Assembly: GCA_021768245.1 (NCBI GenBank)
Contig: JAETNO010000059.1
Span: forward strand, 1-6,525
Length of the DNA stretch: 6,525 nt
Direction: 5' to 3'
From: Bacteroidaceae bacterium
GTDB lineage: Bacteria; Bacteroidota; Bacteroidia; Bacteroidales; Muribaculaceae
Under the pieces are notes generated by a model. The model saw nothing but the letters and a program-made list of their open reading frames with translations, made no database searches and was not told the DNA's origin. A program made the position numbers and the translations under genes. Shown in pieces: positions 5,573 through 6,525 of this stretch. The number at the start of each line of letters is the position of its first letter. Position 1 is the first letter of the stretch.

Positions 5573-5890
5573 ATGGACAACCAAGTAGCAAAAACCATAC
5601 TCCAACAAATCGGAGGGCACAGGTTTGTGGCAATGACAGGTAGCCACGACTTCATAAACCTCGGCAACGGACTCCGTATGAGCCTCAGCCGTAACAAGAC
5701 ATCGGCTAACCGACTTGAAATCATCTATGACGTAGGCGCAGACCTATACAATCTGCGTTTCTACCGTCAGAGTGTCAGCAAAAAGACCTTTGAGGTCAAG
5801 ACAAAGGACATCAAGACCTATGAAGGTGTCTATTGCGATATGCTGGAGGACATATTCACCGATGTGACGGGATTATACACCCGATTTTAA
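5573..5890 (+). CDS. Hypothetical protein of mobile-element/phage type
   Basis: The 105-residue protein begins MDNQVAKTILQQIGGHRFVAMTGSHDF and ends in TDVTGLYTRF. Between these it is mostly short strands with regular polar residues (LRMSLSRNKTSANRLEIIYD, then ADLYNLRFYRQS). The layout 'ILQQIGG-F-AMTG' at the start with 'GVYCDMLEDIFTDVTGLYT' at the end is one I associate with small proteins of unknown function in phages and conjugative elements. No domain name can be given with confidence. It is the last gene of the operon, 7 nt after the DUF3873 gene, and its stop is 29 nt before the stem of a strong terminator. Confidence 0.8.
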   Translation: MDNQVAKTILQQIGGHRFVAMTGSHDFINLGNGLRMSLSRNKTSANRLEIIYDVGADLYNLRFYRQSVSKKTFEVKTKDIKTYEGVYCDMLEDIFTDVTGLYTRF

Positions 5891-5919
5891 CCGAACATTT
5901 GCCAAGTCGTAATATAGAG

Positions 5920-5963
5920 AAGGTGGGCGACCTCGTGATGAAGTTGCCCACCTTAATTTTTTT
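5920..5963 (+). terminator. Intrinsic terminator of the PcfK/PcfJ operon
   Basis: AAGGTGGGCGAC (5920-5931) pairs with GTTGCCCACCTT (5943-5954), a 12-bp stem with one G-T wobble and an 11-nt loop. It is followed directly by AATTTTTTT. It lies just after the stop at 5890 and marks the end of the seven-gene operon. Confidence 0.88.
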
Positions 5964-5974
5964 CAAAAATTTCG

Positions 5975-5990
5975 GCCGCCAAAAGGCGGC
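5975..5990. other. GC-rich hairpin with AAAA loop
   Basis: GCCGCC (5975-5980), AAAA, GGCGGC (5985-5990): a perfect 6-bp stem. On the minus strand it is followed by CGAAATTTTTG, so it might serve as a weak leftward terminator between the abi locus and the operon. On the plus strand there is no U-tract. Confidence 0.5.
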
Positions 5991-6039
5991 GTTTACGGCA
6001 TTATCTCTGTATTAAAGATATATTTTCGGATATTTATGC

Positions 6040-6047
6040 TAACTTTG
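6040..6047 (+). promoter_or_regulatory. Likely -7 box for the abi gene
   Basis: TAACTTTG is a perfect match to the Bacteroidetes TAnnTTTG box. Transcription would start near 6052-6054, giving an abi leader of about 80 nt. No good TTTG -33 box is seen at the right spacing, so the promoter may be weak or activator-dependent. Confidence 0.5.
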
Positions 6048-6050
6048 CAG

Positions 6051-6112
6051 AAATAAAAAACCCGGATTCTTCACCTGCATCTGATATCAGGGAGAGGAAT
6101 TACCGGGACTGC
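6051..6112 (-). ncRNA. Candidate small antisense RNA upstream of abi gene
   Basis: A full-consensus minus-strand promoter (6117-6147) predicts a start near 6110-6112. The transcript folds into one long hairpin: CCCGG/CCGGG (genomic 6103-6107 with 6061-6065), a 2-nt bulge, 7 pairs (6094-6100 with 6066-6072, one G-U on the plus-strand version), and 4 pairs (6088-6091 with 6074-6077). It then ends in UUUUUUAUUU (6060 to 6051). Promoter, stem and U-tract together predict a discrete RNA of about 60 nt. It is complementary to nearly the whole leader of the abi mRNA. No reading frame is present in it. The Abi/HEPN neighbour suggests a regulatory or antitoxin RNA; this is inference. Confidence 0.5.
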
Positions 6113-6116
6113 GATG

Positions 6117-6147
6117 CAAAATTAGTAATTCTATGTCATATAACAAA
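6117..6147 (-). promoter_or_regulatory. Full-consensus leftward promoter overlapping abi start
   Basis: On the minus strand TTTG (6147 to 6144), a 19-nt spacer and TAATTTTG (6124 to 6117) match both Bacteroidetes promoter boxes exactly at a standard spacing. The -33 box lies in codons 4-5 of the abi gene. It reads towards the hairpin and U-tract at 6051-6107, so it is the expected promoter of a small RNA. Confidence 0.6.
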
Positions 6148-6426
6148 GCATTTTTCAATAAAGTTTTTTCGGACAAGCGGATGGAGCGTTATTTCGCCCT
6201 TTATCCCAATGACGAGCAGCGTGCTGTTACCCATTACAGATGTAACCTGCAACTGTCAGAGGCTATGTACGTTTCATTGTCGGTATTTGAGGTGACATTG
6301 AGAAATGCCCTTTGTCGTGAATTGGTCAAAATGACCGGCAGGGAGGATTGGTACGCCGTATTCCCAAACACACCCGGACTTTCAAACCTGAACAGATACA
6401 TAACACAGGTGGAAAAACTCAATTAA
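6133..6426 (+). pseudogene. Abi-family (AbiD/F-like) protein, truncated after about 96 residues
   Basis: The N-terminus has the pattern of Bacteroidales Abi-family proteins: YNKAFFNKVFSDKRMERYF (3-21), HYRCNLQLSEAMYVSLSVFE (34-53), the conserved LRN (56-58) and CRELV, then REDWY and PGLSNLNRYITQVEKL. Members are usually about 250-330 residues. Here the frame ends at residue 97, where asparagine and the TAA stop are supplied by the repeat CAATTAAATT of the right IS end. Abi_2/AbiD/F proteins are linked to phage abortive infection and are considered HEPN-type RNases, mostly acting in the cytoplasm. The C-terminal half, and probably function, is lost. A candidate RNA and overlapping divergent promoters lie directly upstream, at 6040-6147. 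Confidence 0.8.
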
Positions 6427-6525
6427 ATTAACCCCGTCGTGGTCAAAGAAACTGCCCCCCTAAAACCCAATTAAATTGACCCCGTGTTGCTCATCCAAAT
6501 AGCCCCCCTGAAAAAGAGGAAAAAG
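6420..6525. mobile_element. Probable IS21-type terminal repeats, right side
   Basis: AATTAAATTAACCCCGT (6421-6437) is repeated as AATTAAATTGACCCCGT (6469-6485), 16 of 17 identical and 48 bp apart. GCCCCCCT follows each copy, at 6454 and 6502, again 48 bp apart. Long tandem terminal repeats with a TGACCCC core suggest an IS21-type end, with the element's genes to the right of the window. The junction at about 6420 interrupts the Abi-family gene. The outermost base of the element and any target duplication cannot be fixed here. Confidence 0.55.

Noticed and set aside
6039..6125. Invertible promoter of the Bacteroides capsule type
   Set aside because: The inverted repeats are only 11 bp with one mismatch and are explained by two -7 boxes; known invertible promoters use longer arms and a larger spacer.

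Overview
The window looks like accessory DNA from a member of the Bacteroidales (gut Bacteroides/Prevotella/Muribaculaceae type). Three things support this: start codons without clear Shine-Dalgarno sequences, promoter-like motifs of the Bacteroidetes -33/-7 form (TTTG and TAnnTTTG), and a gene set (PcfK-like, PcfJ-like, DUF3873, Abi family, AAA/DUF4143 ATPase) that is typical of integrative and conjugative elements in this order. I could not place it to species.

Layout. Positions 1-108 and about 6420-6525 carry short tandem repeats built on GGGGTCA / TGACCCC. They look like the multi-repeat termini of IS21-type insertion sequences, so the window is probably a segment lying between two IS ends. 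Positions 109-848 have no convincing gene. They hold a cluster of GTGAGT/ACTCAC palindromes, a leftward intrinsic terminator and a possible leftward promoter. Positions 849-2120 (minus) encode an AAA ATPase with a C-terminal DUF4143 domain; its promoter region contains two identical-arm palindromic operators. Positions 2121-2829 are non-coding apart from possible relics, and are rich in inverted repeats. One of these is an inverted copy of the start of the first gene of the next operon.

Positions 2830-5890 (plus) form one tightly packed operon of seven genes: a two-helix membrane peptide, an unknown 75-residue protein, a PcfK-like protein, a PcfJ-like protein, an unknown 80-residue protein, a DUF3873 protein and an unknown 105-residue protein. 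It ends in a strong intrinsic terminator at 5920-5961. This resembles the accessory gene block found near the transfer genes of Bacteroidales conjugative elements. No relaxase, coupling protein or mating-pore gene lies in the window.

The last gene, 6133-6426, is the N-terminal part of an Abi-family (AbiD/F-like) protein cut off by the right IS end. The region before it is the most interesting part of the window. A full-consensus promoter on the minus strand (TTTG-N19-TAATTTTG, 6117-6147) is followed within about 60 nt by a hairpin and U-rich tract, predicting a small RNA (about 6051-6112). This RNA would be antisense to the abi leader. A defence or toxin gene next to a dedicated small structured RNA would fit an RNA-controlled abortive-infection or toxin-antitoxin module, here broken by the IS insertion.
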